64,000 nucleotides of DNA. Origin: Streptomyces cinerochromogenes (lineage in GTDB: Bacteria; Actinomycetota; Actinomycetes; Streptomycetales; Streptomycetaceae). The position numbers were made by a program, and so were the translations under genes. The stretch covers positions 124,001 through 188,000 of the forward strand of contig NZ_BMRM01000007.1 in the NCBI RefSeq assembly GCF_014648635.1. Direction: 5' to 3'. Below, one piece after another: positions 8,018 through 17,232 of the stretch. Below the pieces are notes generated by a model that saw only the letters and a program-made list of their open reading frames with translations, had not been told where the DNA came from and did not search any database. Every line of letters begins with the position of its first letter. The first letter of the stretch is position 1.

Positions 8018-9040
8018 TCACGGACTGCGGTGGTGCCCCTGGCCGCGGGACGCGGAGTCCTCCTGCCACGGGCTGTCCACGTCGGCGGAGTCCAGCAGGT
8101 TCTCCCCGTAGAGGTCCTGCAGCCAGTTGGTCTGGTAGATGGTGTCGAGGTAGCGCTCGCCGAGGTCGGGGGCGATGGCCACCGCGGTGAGGCCGCGGCT
8201 GCCGTGCCGGGACAGCCAGTCCGTCGCGGCGCTGACCACCGTGCCCGTGGAACCGCCGAACAGGAAGCCGCGGCGGGCCAGGCGGTGACAGGTGCGGATG
8301 GTGTCCGCCTCCTCCACCCGGACCACCTCGTCCACGTACGACTCGTCGAGCAGCGGAGGACGCATGCTCATGCCCAGTCCGGGGATCATCCGGCGGCCGG
8401 GCGTGCCGCCGAAGGCCACCGAGCCCATGCTGTCCACGGCGACGATCCGCACCGGCCGCCGCCCCTCCCGGAAGTAGCGGGCGCAGCCCATCAGGGTGCC
8501 CGCGGTGCCGGTCCCGACGAACAGCACGTCCAGGCGCGGGAACTGACGGGCGATCTCCGGAGCGGTCGTACGGAAGTGGGCCCGCCAGTTCCCCGCGTTG
8601 GTGTACTGGCTCAGCCACACGTAGCGGTCGTCGGACGCGCACAGCGCGCGGACGTACTCCAGCCGGGTGCCGAGGAAGCCCCCGCCCGCGTCCAGGTCGG
8701 TCACCACGTGCACGTGGCTGCCCAGGGCTTCCATCAGCAGCTTGGTCGACAGGTTGCACCGGGGATCCGTCACGCACAGGAACCGGTAGCCCTTGCTGGC
8801 CGCGATCATGCTGAGCGCGACGCCGAGGTTGCCGGACGAGGACTCCACGAGGATGGAGTCCGGCGTCAGGCTGCCGTCCCGCTCGGCGCTCTCGACCATC
8901 TCGTTCGCGGCCTTCAGCTTGATGGAGCCGGCGAAGTTGAAGCCCTCGCACTTGAGGTAGAGGCGGTGTCCGAAGACCGGCTCCAGATCGACGAACAGAC
9001 TTCCCTCGTTGAAGGCGTGGGGAGCGGAGATGACGGGCAC
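8018..9040 (-). CDS. sbnA: 2,3-diaminopropionate biosynthesis protein, SbnA-like PLP synthase
   Basis: 340 residues, cysteine-synthase fold (fold type II). The PLP lysine is in NFAGSIKLKAA, the phosphate-binding loop appears as GTGTAGT, and SSSGNLG is the substrate loop. SbnA condenses O-phospho-L-serine with L-glutamate to give N-(1-amino-1-carboxy-2-ethyl)-glutamate, the first step to L-2,3-diaminopropionate. GTG start with CAGGAGG five bases before it. The gene follows the sbnB-like gene by 36 bp, the classical pair. An extra polar C-terminal tail (about 20 residues) is not conserved in the family as I remember it. Confidence 0.88.
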   Translation of the reverse strand: MPVISAPHAFNEGSLFVDLEPVFGHRLYLKCEGFNFAGSIKLKAANEMVESAERDGSLTPDSILVESSSGNLGVALSMIAASKGYRFLCVTDPRCNLSTKLLMEALGSHVHVVTDLDAGGGFLGTRLEYVRALCASDDRYVWLSQYTNAGNWRAHFRTTAPEIARQFPRLDVLFVGTGTAGTLMGCARYFREGRRPVRIVAVDSMGSVAFGGTPGRRMIPGLGMSMRPPLLDESYVDEVVRVEEADTIRTCHRLARRGFLFGGSTGTVVSAATDWLSRHGSRGLTAVAIAPDLGERYLDTIYQTNWLQDLYGENLLDSADVDSPWQEDSASRGQGHHRSP

Positions 9041-9076
9041 GGCAGCCTCCTGGTGCCAGGACTGAGGGGAACGGCC

Positions 9077-10147
9077 TCAGCCGTACCGGCGCAGGTCGTG
9101 GAAGAAGTCGTCGATGAGGCGGAGGTCTCCCGCCCGGGCCACTTGGTCGTAGACGTACTTGCCGACGGCCAGGTCGAGGACGCCGAGGCCGAAGGGGGAG
9201 AAGACCACGGGCTGGTCGTCGGGCGGGGCGGCCCGGCCGAGCATCACGTCGCAGAGGGTGCCGTTGAGGAAGTCGCGGTTCCCGGTGCGCTGCTCGACCA
9301 GGTGCGGGGAGGTGTCCGCCTGCAGGCAGTGGTCGACGTCGTCCACGAAGTTGGCCGCGCCGAGCAGGATCTCCGGGGCGAGGTCGCGCAGCGACACGTG
9401 CAGGACGAGCGGGTTGTGCTCGAACCAGCCCGGCGCCGTGATGTGCGGCCGGCCGGCGATGGTGGCGAAGACCACCAGGTCGCTGGAGCGGATCAGGTCC
9501 TCGGCGCTGTCGTGGACGGTGACCTGGCCGGTGGCGCCGGCCTGGCGCAGGTAGCCGCGGAAGCCGTCGGTGCTGTCGGCGGACACGTCGTGCAGGCCGA
9601 TCGCGTCGAAGGTCCAGCCGGTGCCGGCGAGGAAGGTGTGGATGTACCGGGCGATCAGGCCCGTGCCGAAGAACCCGACCCGGCGGGGCCGGGTCCGGGT
9701 GCGGCTGAGCCAGTCGGCGGCCAGCGCGGCGGAGGCCGCCGTCCTGGTCGCGCTGATGACGGAACTCTCCAGGCAGGCGAAGGGGTAGCCGGTGTCGTGG
9801 TCGTTGAGGATCAGGACGGCGGAGGCCCGGGGCAGCCCGGAGCGCACGTTGTCGGGGAAGCTGGAGATCCACTTCAGGCCGTCCACCTGTGTGGTGCCGC
9901 CGAGGGAGGCGGGCAGCGCGATGATCCGCGAGGACGGCCGGTCGGGGAAGCGCAGGAAGTACGAGGGCGGGTTGACCGAGTCCCCGGCGCCGTGCAGCCG
10001 GTAGGTGGCCTCGACCAGCTCCACCAGTTCCTTCTCGCGCCCGCCGAGAGCCTGCCGCACCTGCTTGCCGGAGATCACCGCGAAGGTGGGCGGCGAGGCG
10101 GGGCGGGGCGTGGCCGGCTCGGGGGTGGTCGACAGCAGATGGGTCAT
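9077..10147 (-). CDS. sbnB: 2,3-diaminopropionate biosynthesis protein, SbnB-like dehydrogenase
   Basis: 356 residues, ornithine cyclodeaminase/mu-crystallin family with the Rossmann loop VGFFGTGLIARYI (about residues 165-180) and the conserved LKWISSFPDN segment near residue 100. SbnB oxidatively cleaves the SbnA product to L-2,3-diaminopropionate plus 2-oxoglutarate. The 2-oxoglutarate is also the co-substrate of the two oxygenases in the cluster. The ATG overlaps the stop of the SyrP-like oxygenase gene by 4 bp, so it is coupled to the NRPS operon; the longer open frame upstream of 10147 is overlap with that gene. Confidence 0.88.
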   Translation of the reverse strand: MTHLLSTTPEPATPRPASPPTFAVISGKQVRQALGGREKELVELVEATYRLHGAGDSVNPPSYFLRFPDRPSSRIIALPASLGGTTQVDGLKWISSFPDNVRSGLPRASAVLILNDHDTGYPFACLESSVISATRTAASAALAADWLSRTRTRPRRVGFFGTGLIARYIHTFLAGTGWTFDAIGLHDVSADSTDGFRGYLRQAGATGQVTVHDSAEDLIRSSDLVVFATIAGRPHITAPGWFEHNPLVLHVSLRDLAPEILLGAANFVDDVDHCLQADTSPHLVEQRTGNRDFLNGTLCDVMLGRAAPPDDQPVVFSPFGLGVLDLAVGKYVYDQVARAGDLRLIDDFFHDLRRYG

Positions 10148-11148
10148 CGCCCGCTCGCCTCCCCCGTGGGGCAGGAGTCGGCCAGGCGCCGCGGCTCGGC
10201 CATGCCGACCAGGACCCGCCGCTCCCCGGTGAAGGGCTCCCTGCTGTGCGCGGTGCCGATGTTGTCCAGCAGCATGAGGTCGCCGGCCTGCCAGGGTTCG
10301 CGCCGGGTGTGCTGCTCGTAGACGGTGTTGATCCGCTGGACGACGTCCTCGGGGATCGGGCTGCCGTCGCCGTACCGGGTGTTGAACGGCAGCCCCTCGG
10401 AGCCGTACTCGTCCACCAGGTACTCGCGCACCTCCGGGGCGAGCGTCCACTCGTTGAGGAAGGCGATCTGGTTGAACCAGCACCGGCGGCCGGTGAGCGG
10501 GTGCCGTACGACGGCGCAGCGGCGCTGCTCGGTGTGCAGGGAGCCGTCGTCCTGCCAGCGGGTGTCGATGGCGTTCGCGCGGCAGTAGCGCTCGATCGCG
10601 TCCCGGTCGTCGGTGCCGAACGACTCCGCCAGGGACGCCCCGATCTCGTCGTTGTACGTGCGGGTCAGCAGCCAGCCCTCCCGCTCGAAGCGTTCCGTCA
10701 GCTCGGCGGGCAGGGCGTCGAGGACCTCCGTGGCGTCGGCCACCGCCGTCGCCCCGCCGTCCTCGGGCGCGGTCAGGCACGCCAGCAGCAGCAGGCCGGG
10801 CACCTGGAGCGGGTAACTCAGCTCGTGGTGCATGCACATCGGCTGGTTGGCCGGCCAGGGCGTGGAGGAGTACAGCCCCGCTCCGTGCGCCTCCCGCGGG
10901 GCGAACGCCTCCCGCTCGGGGAGGAGTTCACCGGCCAGCCGGGCGAAGACGGCACCGACCTGGTCCGCGTCCTTCAGACCGAGGCCGCGCACGAGCAGCG
11001 CCCCGTGCTCGGTGACCTGCGCCCGCAGGGCATCGCGGTACTCGGCCGCCCACGCCGCGGCGTCCTGCGGTGGATCGACGCGCAGCATCGCGGGCCGGTC
11101 CGGCCGCAGCTCCACATCGAGCGGTGCTGCCAGGGATGAGGACGGCAT
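10144..11148 (-). CDS. TauD/TfdA-type Fe(II)/2-oxoglutarate oxygenase, SyrP-like
   Basis: 334 residues. The iron site reads MHHELSY (His-x-Glu) near residue 107 and a distal His in DNIGTAHSREPF near residue 300, followed by the RRVLVGMAEPRR segment with the 2-oxoglutarate Arg. This arrangement resembles SyrP-type hydroxylases that act on amino acids, often while bound to a carrier protein. ATG chosen with AAAGGAA upstream; 44 bp from the NRPS stop. It probably beta-hydroxylates the amino acid loaded on one of the two T domains next door or the free diamino acid. Exact substrate unknown. Confidence 0.82.
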   Translation of the reverse strand: MPSSSLAAPLDVELRPDRPAMLRVDPPQDAAAWAAEYRDALRAQVTEHGALLVRGLGLKDADQVGAVFARLAGELLPEREAFAPREAHGAGLYSSTPWPANQPMCMHHELSYPLQVPGLLLLACLTAPEDGGATAVADATEVLDALPAELTERFEREGWLLTRTYNDEIGASLAESFGTDDRDAIERYCRANAIDTRWQDDGSLHTEQRRCAVVRHPLTGRRCWFNQIAFLNEWTLAPEVREYLVDEYGSEGLPFNTRYGDGSPIPEDVVQRINTVYEQHTRREPWQAGDLMLLDNIGTAHSREPFTGERRVLVGMAEPRRLADSCPTGEASGR

Positions 11149-11192
11149 CTCGGGGTTCCTTTCGGTCGCCGTGTCGGTGGTTCGTACGGGCC

Positions 11193-14100
11193 TCAGGTGG
11201 AGGCCAGCGGGACGGCCGCGGTCAGCACGGCCCGCGCCGCCTCGGCCGGACGGGTGCGCAGGAAGTAGTGGCCCCCGTCGGCGAGTTCGTGGAGATCGAC
11301 GTGTTCGGCCAGGAGCAGCCAGTCGCGGTGGCGGTCGGCGTGGCCGGCCGTGTGCGGGTCGTCGGCGGCGACGACCACCGTGACCGGCGCGGCGAGCCGT
11401 GCCGGCGGCGGGGAGTGCAGGGCCGCCCCGAAGTAGCGGTGCGCGGACACACAGTCGTGCCGGTAGGCGGCACCGATGTGCTCGGCGTGCCGCTCGTTGA
11501 GTTCGGCGAGTTCCGTGTAGCCGCTGTCCTCGGTGAGCCGCGCCGCGATCTCCGCGTCGCTCCGGCTCGTCAGCTCGGTGACGGCGGCACTGCGCTCGGC
11601 GGCGGTGCCGAGGAGCTGGGCACCGAGGAACACCCGCGTCACCCGCACGCCCCGCTCCTGGAGTCTGCGGGCCGTCTCCAGGGCGGGCGCGGCGCCCGAG
11701 GAGTGGCCCCACAGCATGACCCGGGTCAGGCCGCGCGCGCTGATCTCGGCGGCGACCTGTGCGGCCACCTCCTCGATCGACGCGAACGGCTCCCGGTGGG
11801 CCGCCAGGTCGTGGCCGGGCAGGTCCACCGCGAGGACCGCCAGGCCGCTGCCCGCCAGCGCCGCCGCCATCGGCCGGTAGTTGACCGCGTTGCCGCCCGC
11901 GTAGGGGAAGCAGACCAGCGCGGACTCCGCCGCACCGCCCTCCTCCGACAGCGGCTGGAGCAGCTCCGGCCGCCGCCGGGCGGCGCCGTCGAGGAGGGCG
12001 GCCAGGTCGGCGAGGACCGGGTGCCGGGTGATGTCCTTCAGCGAGACCGCCCGGTCCAGCGCGATGCTGAGCTTGACCGCCGTCAGGGAGGTGCCGCCCG
12101 AGTCGAAGAAGTGGTCCGTGCGGCCGATCCGGTGCTCCGGCACGCCCAGCAGCTCCGCCCAGGCCGCCGCCAGCCGCCGCTCGGCCGGGCTGAGCGCCTC
12201 CCGGTGCCTGCCCTCCGCCTCGGCGTCCGGCGCCGCCCGGACGGCCTCGGCGGTCAGCGCCTTGCGGTCGGTCTTGCCGTTGGCGGTCAGCGGGAGGCTC
12301 TCCCGCCAGTGGAAGGCGGCCGGGACCATGTAGGCGGGCAGCGCCGCCGCGAGCGCCTCGCGCAGCACCTCCGGCTCGTGGCGCCGGCCGGTGTGGAAGG
12401 CGATCAGCTGCGTGTTCCCGCCCCGTTCGGCCACGACCACCGCACCGTCGCGCACCCCGTCCACCCGCAGCAGGGTGTTCTCGATCTCGCCGATCTCGAT
12501 CCGGAATCCGCGGATCTTGACCTGGCTGTCCCGGCGGCCGAGGAACTCCAGCTTCCCGCCGGGGTGCCAGCGGCCCCAGTCACCGCCCAGGTAGAGGCGC
12601 TCCCCGGGCCGGTACGGGTCCGTCCGGTAGGCCTCCCGGGTCCGCTCGGGATCGTTGACGTACCCGCGGCCCACACAGACACCGGAGAAGGCGATCAGGC
12701 CCGGGGCGCCCAGCGGCACCAGGGACAGCTGCTCGTCCACGACGTAGACGCGCACGTTGTTCACCGCGCGCCCGAGCAGGATCCGGTCGGGCACGCCGTC
12801 CAGGACCTCGTGGTTGGTGTCGTCGGAGGTCTCGGTCAGCCCGTAGGCGTTCAGCAGCCGGATCTCCGGCTGGAGCGCGAACCAGCGCTGGACCAGCTCC
12901 CGCTTCAGCGCCTCACCGGTCACCGATACCCACCGCAGGTCCGGCAGGGCGCGCGGGTGCCGTTCCAGGTACGACGCCACGACCTCCAGGTAGGAGGGCA
13001 CGAGCTGGGTCACCGTGACCCGCCCGCGCACCAGCGTGTCGAGGAACCGCTCCACGTCCACGACGACGTCCTGGCCGACCAGCAGCGTCCGCCCGCCCAC
13101 CAGCAGCGCGGACACCAGCTGCCAGAGCGAGATGTCGAAGCACTGCGGGGCCGTCTGCGCCACCACGGAGTCCTCGCCGATGCCCAGGTCGTCGATCTTG
13201 GCGTGGAGGTGGTTGAGCAGGCCCGCGTGCTCGCACATCGCCCCCTTCGGCTCGCCGGTCGAGCCGGAGGTGAAGTAGATGTAGGCCAGCTGCCCGGCGT
13301 CGACCCGCACTCCCGGGTCACCTTCGTCGTGCGGTTCCGCGTACGCCGTCTCGACCAGCAGCTTCTCGGCGCCCGGTACGGCGGCCAGCGCCTCGTCCAG
13401 GGTCCGGGTGCTGCCGGACTCGGTGAGGACCAGCCGGCATCCGGCCCGTGACAACGTTGCCGAGATACGGCCGGCCGGGAAGTGCGGCTCGACGGGCAGG
13501 TACACGCCGCCCGCCTTGAACACCGCCAGCGTCGCCGCCAGCCAGTCCAGGTTCCGCTCGGTGACGACGGCGACCACGTCCTCCCGGCCCAGCCCCCGGG
13601 CCAGCAGCGCCCGGGCCAGCCGGTTGGCGCGCGCGTTCAGCTCCGCGTACGTCCACTCCCGCTCGCCGTGCACCGCGGCCACCGCCTGCGGCCGCTCCCG
13701 TACCCGCTGTTCGAACAGCTCGTGCGCGCGGGCGTCCGGCAGCGGCCGGCGGGGACCCGCCAGCCCCTCCAGCTGCTCGCGCACCTCCTCGGCCGACAGC
13801 AGGCTCTGCTGTGCGTGCCCGGCGTCCGGATCGGCGGCCAGCAGCCGCAGCGCCCTCAGGTGGTAGCCGCCGATCCGCTCCGCGCTCCCGGCGTCCAGCA
13901 CGTCCGTGCGGTACCGCAGGCGCAGCAGCAGCCGTCCGCCCCGCTCGCACCAGCGCACCTGCAGCACGCCGTCCTCGGTGTGCGCCTCCCCGGCCCCCAT
14001 GGGCCCGAAGACGACCTGGTACGACGGCTCGGCCACGCCCAGCTCGCGGGCCAGCTCCGCCACCGGGAACTCCCGGTGGGCCAGCACCGCCGCCTCGGCG

Positions 14101-14444
14101 CGCTCGGCGGCCGACACCAGCGCACGCCAGGACCCCGGGGGCACCGTCAGGCGGCACGGCAGCGGCTCACCGCGCACCCCCGCGGCATACCCGGTCACCA
14201 CCTCCGGCTCGCCGGACAGCGCGGACAGCACCTTGGCGTGCGCCGCGAGGAACACCGCGCTGAGCGGCAGCCCCGACCGGCGCACCAGTCTGCGCACCCG
14301 GGCCGCCACCTCGTCCTCGACCGCGGTCTCCTGCTCGGCCGCTCCGGGGACCGGCTCGGCCGCCCACCGGGGCACGGCGGTGCCGCCGCCGGCGGTCAGC
14401 ACCCGGCTCCAGAACTCACGGTCCGTCTCCACGCGCGTGTCCAT
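11193..14444 (-). CDS. one-module non-ribosomal peptide synthetase: half C domain-A-T-TE
   Basis: 1083 residues. Residues 1-240 correspond only to the C-terminal half of a condensation domain; no HHxxxDG motif is present. The A domain (about 250-740) has YIYFTSGSTGEPKG (about 387), NAYGLTETSDD, RRDSQVKIRGFRIE and NGKTDRKAL (about 718). My hand-aligned specificity code is DIWQSTADDK; the two acidic residues at the last variable positions are typical of pockets for basic amino acids such as diaminobutyrate. The T domain serine is in DSGGTSL (about 781). The thioesterase has GHSSG (about 911) and a C-terminal DGGHYF histidine. ATG with GAGGAAGG upstream; 13 bp after the Pls-like gene. I infer activation of diaminopropionate or a relative. 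Confidence 0.88.
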   Translation of the reverse strand: MDTRVETDREFWSRVLTAGGGTAVPRWAAEPVPGAAEQETAVEDEVAARVRRLVRRSGLPLSAVFLAAHAKVLSALSGEPEVVTGYAAGVRGEPLPCRLTVPPGSWRALVSAAERAEAAVLAHREFPVAELARELGVAEPSYQVVFGPMGAGEAHTEDGVLQVRWCERGGRLLLRLRYRTDVLDAGSAERIGGYHLRALRLLAADPDAGHAQQSLLSAEEVREQLEGLAGPRRPLPDARAHELFEQRVRERPQAVAAVHGEREWTYAELNARANRLARALLARGLGREDVVAVVTERNLDWLAATLAVFKAGGVYLPVEPHFPAGRISATLSRAGCRLVLTESGSTRTLDEALAAVPGAEKLLVETAYAEPHDEGDPGVRVDAGQLAYIYFTSGSTGEPKGAMCEHAGLLNHLHAKIDDLGIGEDSVVAQTAPQCFDISLWQLVSALLVGGRTLLVGQDVVVDVERFLDTLVRGRVTVTQLVPSYLEVVASYLERHPRALPDLRWVSVTGEALKRELVQRWFALQPEIRLLNAYGLTETSDDTNHEVLDGVPDRILLGRAVNNVRVYVVDEQLSLVPLGAPGLIAFSGVCVGRGYVNDPERTREAYRTDPYRPGERLYLGGDWGRWHPGGKLEFLGRRDSQVKIRGFRIEIGEIENTLLRVDGVRDGAVVVAERGGNTQLIAFHTGRRHEPEVLREALAAALPAYMVPAAFHWRESLPLTANGKTDRKALTAEAVRAAPDAEAEGRHREALSPAERRLAAAWAELLGVPEHRIGRTDHFFDSGGTSLTAVKLSIALDRAVSLKDITRHPVLADLAALLDGAARRRPELLQPLSEEGGAAESALVCFPYAGGNAVNYRPMAAALAGSGLAVLAVDLPGHDLAAHREPFASIEEVAAQVAAEISARGLTRVMLWGHSSGAAPALETARRLQERGVRVTRVFLGAQLLGTAAERSAAVTELTSRSDAEIAARLTEDSGYTELAELNERHAEHIGAAYRHDCVSAHRYFGAALHSPPPARLAAPVTVVVAADDPHTAGHADRHRDWLLLAEHVDLHELADGGHYFLRTRPAEAARAVLTAAVPLAST

Positions 14445-14457
14445 CGGATGGCCTTCC

Positions 14458-17049
14458 TCAACTCGTCGCAGCCGCAGGGGCGTCGGTCGGCACCACGGCC
14501 CGGCCCGGGCCGCCTGCCTCGGGCATGTCCACGGCCGGATTGCCGCCCCACTGCGCGTTCGGGGGGACTTCCTCGCCTTTCATGAGGAAGGAATCGGGTG
14601 CCAGCACCGCGCCGTCGCCCATGGTCACGCCGTAGTGCACATGGGCGCCGACGCCCAGCGTGACGCCGGCGCCGAGCGTGGTGCCGTCGGACTTGAAGGT
14701 GCCGTCCTCCTGCGAATGGCACTGGATCTTGCTCCCGGCGTTGAGGGTGCACCCGTCACCGATGGTGGTGAGCGTCCGCTCCGTCACGTAGCAGCCGTCG
14801 TCGAACACCCCGCGCCCGATGCGCACGCCCATCAGGCGCCAGACGAGGTTCTTGAAGGGGGTGCCGTTGTAGACGTTGAGGAAGTGCGAGGGAATCTTCC
14901 ACATCCGCTCGTGCAGCCAGAAGTCGCGCTCGTAGATGGAGCACAGCAGCGGGCGCATCCGGCGGAACGACATCAGGCAGCGCTCCAGGAACACGTAGTA
15001 CGCGGTGGAGAAGGCGAGCAGCAGCGCCAGATACGTGCCGATCACCACGTGTCCGAGCACCCCGTACAGATCCACGGAGACGAGGGCGAACAGCGTGACC
15101 GCGAAGACGTGCAGCCAGCGCAGGAAGAGCATCAGGGCCATCGAGCGGAGGTTGTAGCGGTTCTTCGCGGAGAGATGGCCGCGCAGTTCGTCACCCGTCC
15201 GGAGATGGTCGAACCGGGCGTCCCGGTCCACCGAGCGGGGGATCTCGAAGCACGGTGAGCCCAGCAGGCCCACCCCGGTGCGGACCTCACCGTCGAGGGG
15301 GACCATCACCTTCGTCGCCAGCAGGCAGTTCTCGCCCGTCCTGCCGCCCACCGGGTAGGCGATGTTGTTGCCCAGGAAGTTGCGCGGCCCGATCGACACC
15401 CGGGACAGCCGGAAGGACGTGCTGGAGTAGTCGGCGTTGATGACGGAGAGCCCGTCGGCCACCATCGTCCCGGTGCCGACGGAGACCAGGAAGGGCGTCT
15501 CGTGCTGCATCTCGGTGCCGAAGTTCGAACCGGTCTGCTCGACCCGTGACAGGTCGTAACCGAGGCCGCGGAGGTAGTGCACGATGTACGAGCTGTCCCC
15601 GCACAGCCACGCGAAGAACTTGAGGTTCGTCAGCCGGGCCGCGGCCCGGTGCAGCGTGTAGTGGAAGCCGTAGAGCGGATAGACCCGGTCCGGCTTGACG
15701 ACCAGGTTCAGCAGCCGCGGAACGGCGTACAGCGCGGCGAGGCCCAGGACGAGGAAGCCGCAGGACAGGGCGAGCGACACGGCCAGCGCGTCCGGGATGA
15801 GCTCCGGCCGGGTCAGTACGGCCGTCTGCGGGTCGAGCCGCTTGCCGATCGCCGGTATCCCGGTGAACACCATGTACATCCCGCCGACGGCGATCGGAAC
15901 GTACGCGCCGAGCAGCTGCACCAGCGTGAGCAGGCCGAACCAGGTCCGGCGCGCGGTGCCGCACCGGGCCGGCGGCACCCGGAGGTAGTCGACCCGCGTC
16001 GGCTCCGCGGGCGAGCCGTGCCAGCGCTCGCCGTCCGGGACGGCCTGGCCGCGGTGCAGCGAGGACGAATGGCCCAGCTGGGCGCCGTCGCCCATCGAGG
16101 TGTCGATGTCCAGGACGGTCTTCTCGCCGACGTACACGTCGCGGCCGAGCGTGACCCGGCCCGTCTGGATCCGGCCCGCGTAGGCCCGGTAGCCCAGGAG
16201 GAACGCGTCCTTGCGGATCACCGTCCCGGCACCGATGGTCAGCAGGTCGGTGCAGACCGGGACGGAGCGGGACAGGATCGTGACGCCCTTCCCGATCCGC
16301 GCGCCCAGGGCCCGCAGGTACAGCACGTACAGCGGAGTTCCGACGAGGAACACCATCGGGTTCGCGTGCAGCAGGACCTTGACCAGCCAGAAACGCAGGT
16401 AGGCCGGACCCCAGACGGGGAACTCGCCCGGTTTCCAGCGGCCGACGAGCAGCCACTTCGCCGCGACCGGAAAGACGCACATGAGCAGGAAGCCGCCACT
16501 GCCGAACACCAGCGACCGCAGGTAGATGTCGGCCGGATCGGGGCCGGCGGCGATCCACTCGTATCCCGCGGCGGTGACGTACCCGAAGACCAGGGAGTAC
16601 AGCAGGAAGGCCAGCAGCTGGAACGCTCCGCACACCAGGTGCGCCCGCCGGCCGGTACGGGGCGCCGCGGCCGGTGCCGCGGCGGGCGCGGACTCGGCCG
16701 GGGTCTCGGCCGGAGCGGCGGGGGCGGCGGGGGCGGACGCGGGAGCGGCCGCCAGGAGTGCCGCCGTCAGGCTGCGGATCGTGGGATGCCGGTAGATGTC
16801 CCGCATCGAGGGGGAGGGCAGATCCGGGTTCTTCCTGAGCCGTGCGCAGAACTGCGCCATGACCAGGGAGTTGGCACCGAGATCGGTGAAGAAGTGGCTC
16901 TCGGCAGGGACCTCGCCGGCGCCGGTCACCTCGGCCAGCGTCGCCGCGAGTCTCCTCTCGGTGTCCCTCACGGCCGGCCCGGTATCGCTCAGGGCGACGG
17001 CAGGTTCGTCCGGCCCCGATATGGGGACCTCCGAGGACTGCTCCACCAT
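14458..17049 (-). CDS. Pls/PosA-like membrane synthetase without A domain: T domain, TM helices, three beta-helix modules
   Basis: 863 residues. A carrier domain is at the N terminus (serine in TDLGANSL, about residue 59), then an Ala/Pro-rich linker, then pairs of membrane helices alternating with three left-handed beta-helix (hexapeptide repeat) modules at about residues 246-343, 520-600 and 740-825. This is the order T-TM-C1-TM-C2-TM-C3 of epsilon-poly-L-lysine synthetase (Pls) and relatives, in which the C modules form isopeptide bonds between free amino acid and the T-bound chain. Unlike Pls it has no adenylation domain; the A domain encoded 13 bp downstream is the likely partner in trans. 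ATG chosen with CAGGAGAT upstream. Confidence 0.85.
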   Translation of the reverse strand: MVEQSSEVPISGPDEPAVALSDTGPAVRDTERRLAATLAEVTGAGEVPAESHFFTDLGANSLVMAQFCARLRKNPDLPSPSMRDIYRHPTIRSLTAALLAAAPASAPAAPAAPAETPAESAPAAAPAAAPRTGRRAHLVCGAFQLLAFLLYSLVFGYVTAAGYEWIAAGPDPADIYLRSLVFGSGGFLLMCVFPVAAKWLLVGRWKPGEFPVWGPAYLRFWLVKVLLHANPMVFLVGTPLYVLYLRALGARIGKGVTILSRSVPVCTDLLTIGAGTVIRKDAFLLGYRAYAGRIQTGRVTLGRDVYVGEKTVLDIDTSMGDGAQLGHSSSLHRGQAVPDGERWHGSPAEPTRVDYLRVPPARCGTARRTWFGLLTLVQLLGAYVPIAVGGMYMVFTGIPAIGKRLDPQTAVLTRPELIPDALAVSLALSCGFLVLGLAALYAVPRLLNLVVKPDRVYPLYGFHYTLHRAAARLTNLKFFAWLCGDSSYIVHYLRGLGYDLSRVEQTGSNFGTEMQHETPFLVSVGTGTMVADGLSVINADYSSTSFRLSRVSIGPRNFLGNNIAYPVGGRTGENCLLATKVMVPLDGEVRTGVGLLGSPCFEIPRSVDRDARFDHLRTGDELRGHLSAKNRYNLRSMALMLFLRWLHVFAVTLFALVSVDLYGVLGHVVIGTYLALLLAFSTAYYVFLERCLMSFRRMRPLLCSIYERDFWLHERMWKIPSHFLNVYNGTPFKNLVWRLMGVRIGRGVFDDGCYVTERTLTTIGDGCTLNAGSKIQCHSQEDGTFKSDGTTLGAGVTLGVGAHVHYGVTMGDGAVLAPDSFLMKGEEVPPNAQWGGNPAVDMPEAGGPGRAVVPTDAPAAATS

Positions 17050-17232
17050 TCGATCTCCTGATGACGTGTGGATCGCCAACGGCCAGACGGATCCGATATG
17101 GCCGGGAACCGCCGGTTTCAGTGTGGCCAGGGGGACCGCGGGCTGCCACTCCGCATCGCTCCGCACGCTCACTCACCGTGTCCGAGGGCTCCCGATCCCC
17201 GGGATTCCGCCCGGAACCGGGTCCGGCCCCCC
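17050..17232. other. intergenic region between rmlB-like gene and Pls-like gene
   Basis: 183 bp without a plausible gene. It must hold the promoter for the minus-strand NRPS operon unless transcription reads through from the rmlB-like gene. I see no clear -35/-10 pair and no long inverted repeat. Confidence 0.5.

Noticed and set aside
8018..9040. Ordinary O-acetylserine sulfhydrylase (cysteine synthase)
   Set aside because: The fold is shared, but the immediate sbnB-like partner and NRPS context favour the SbnA role.
14445..14457. Frameshift joining the Pls-like and NRPS genes into one protein
   Set aside because: The order would be reversed relative to Pls (membrane part before A domain), each gene has a good ribosome site, and the 13-bp spacer contains a clean stop.
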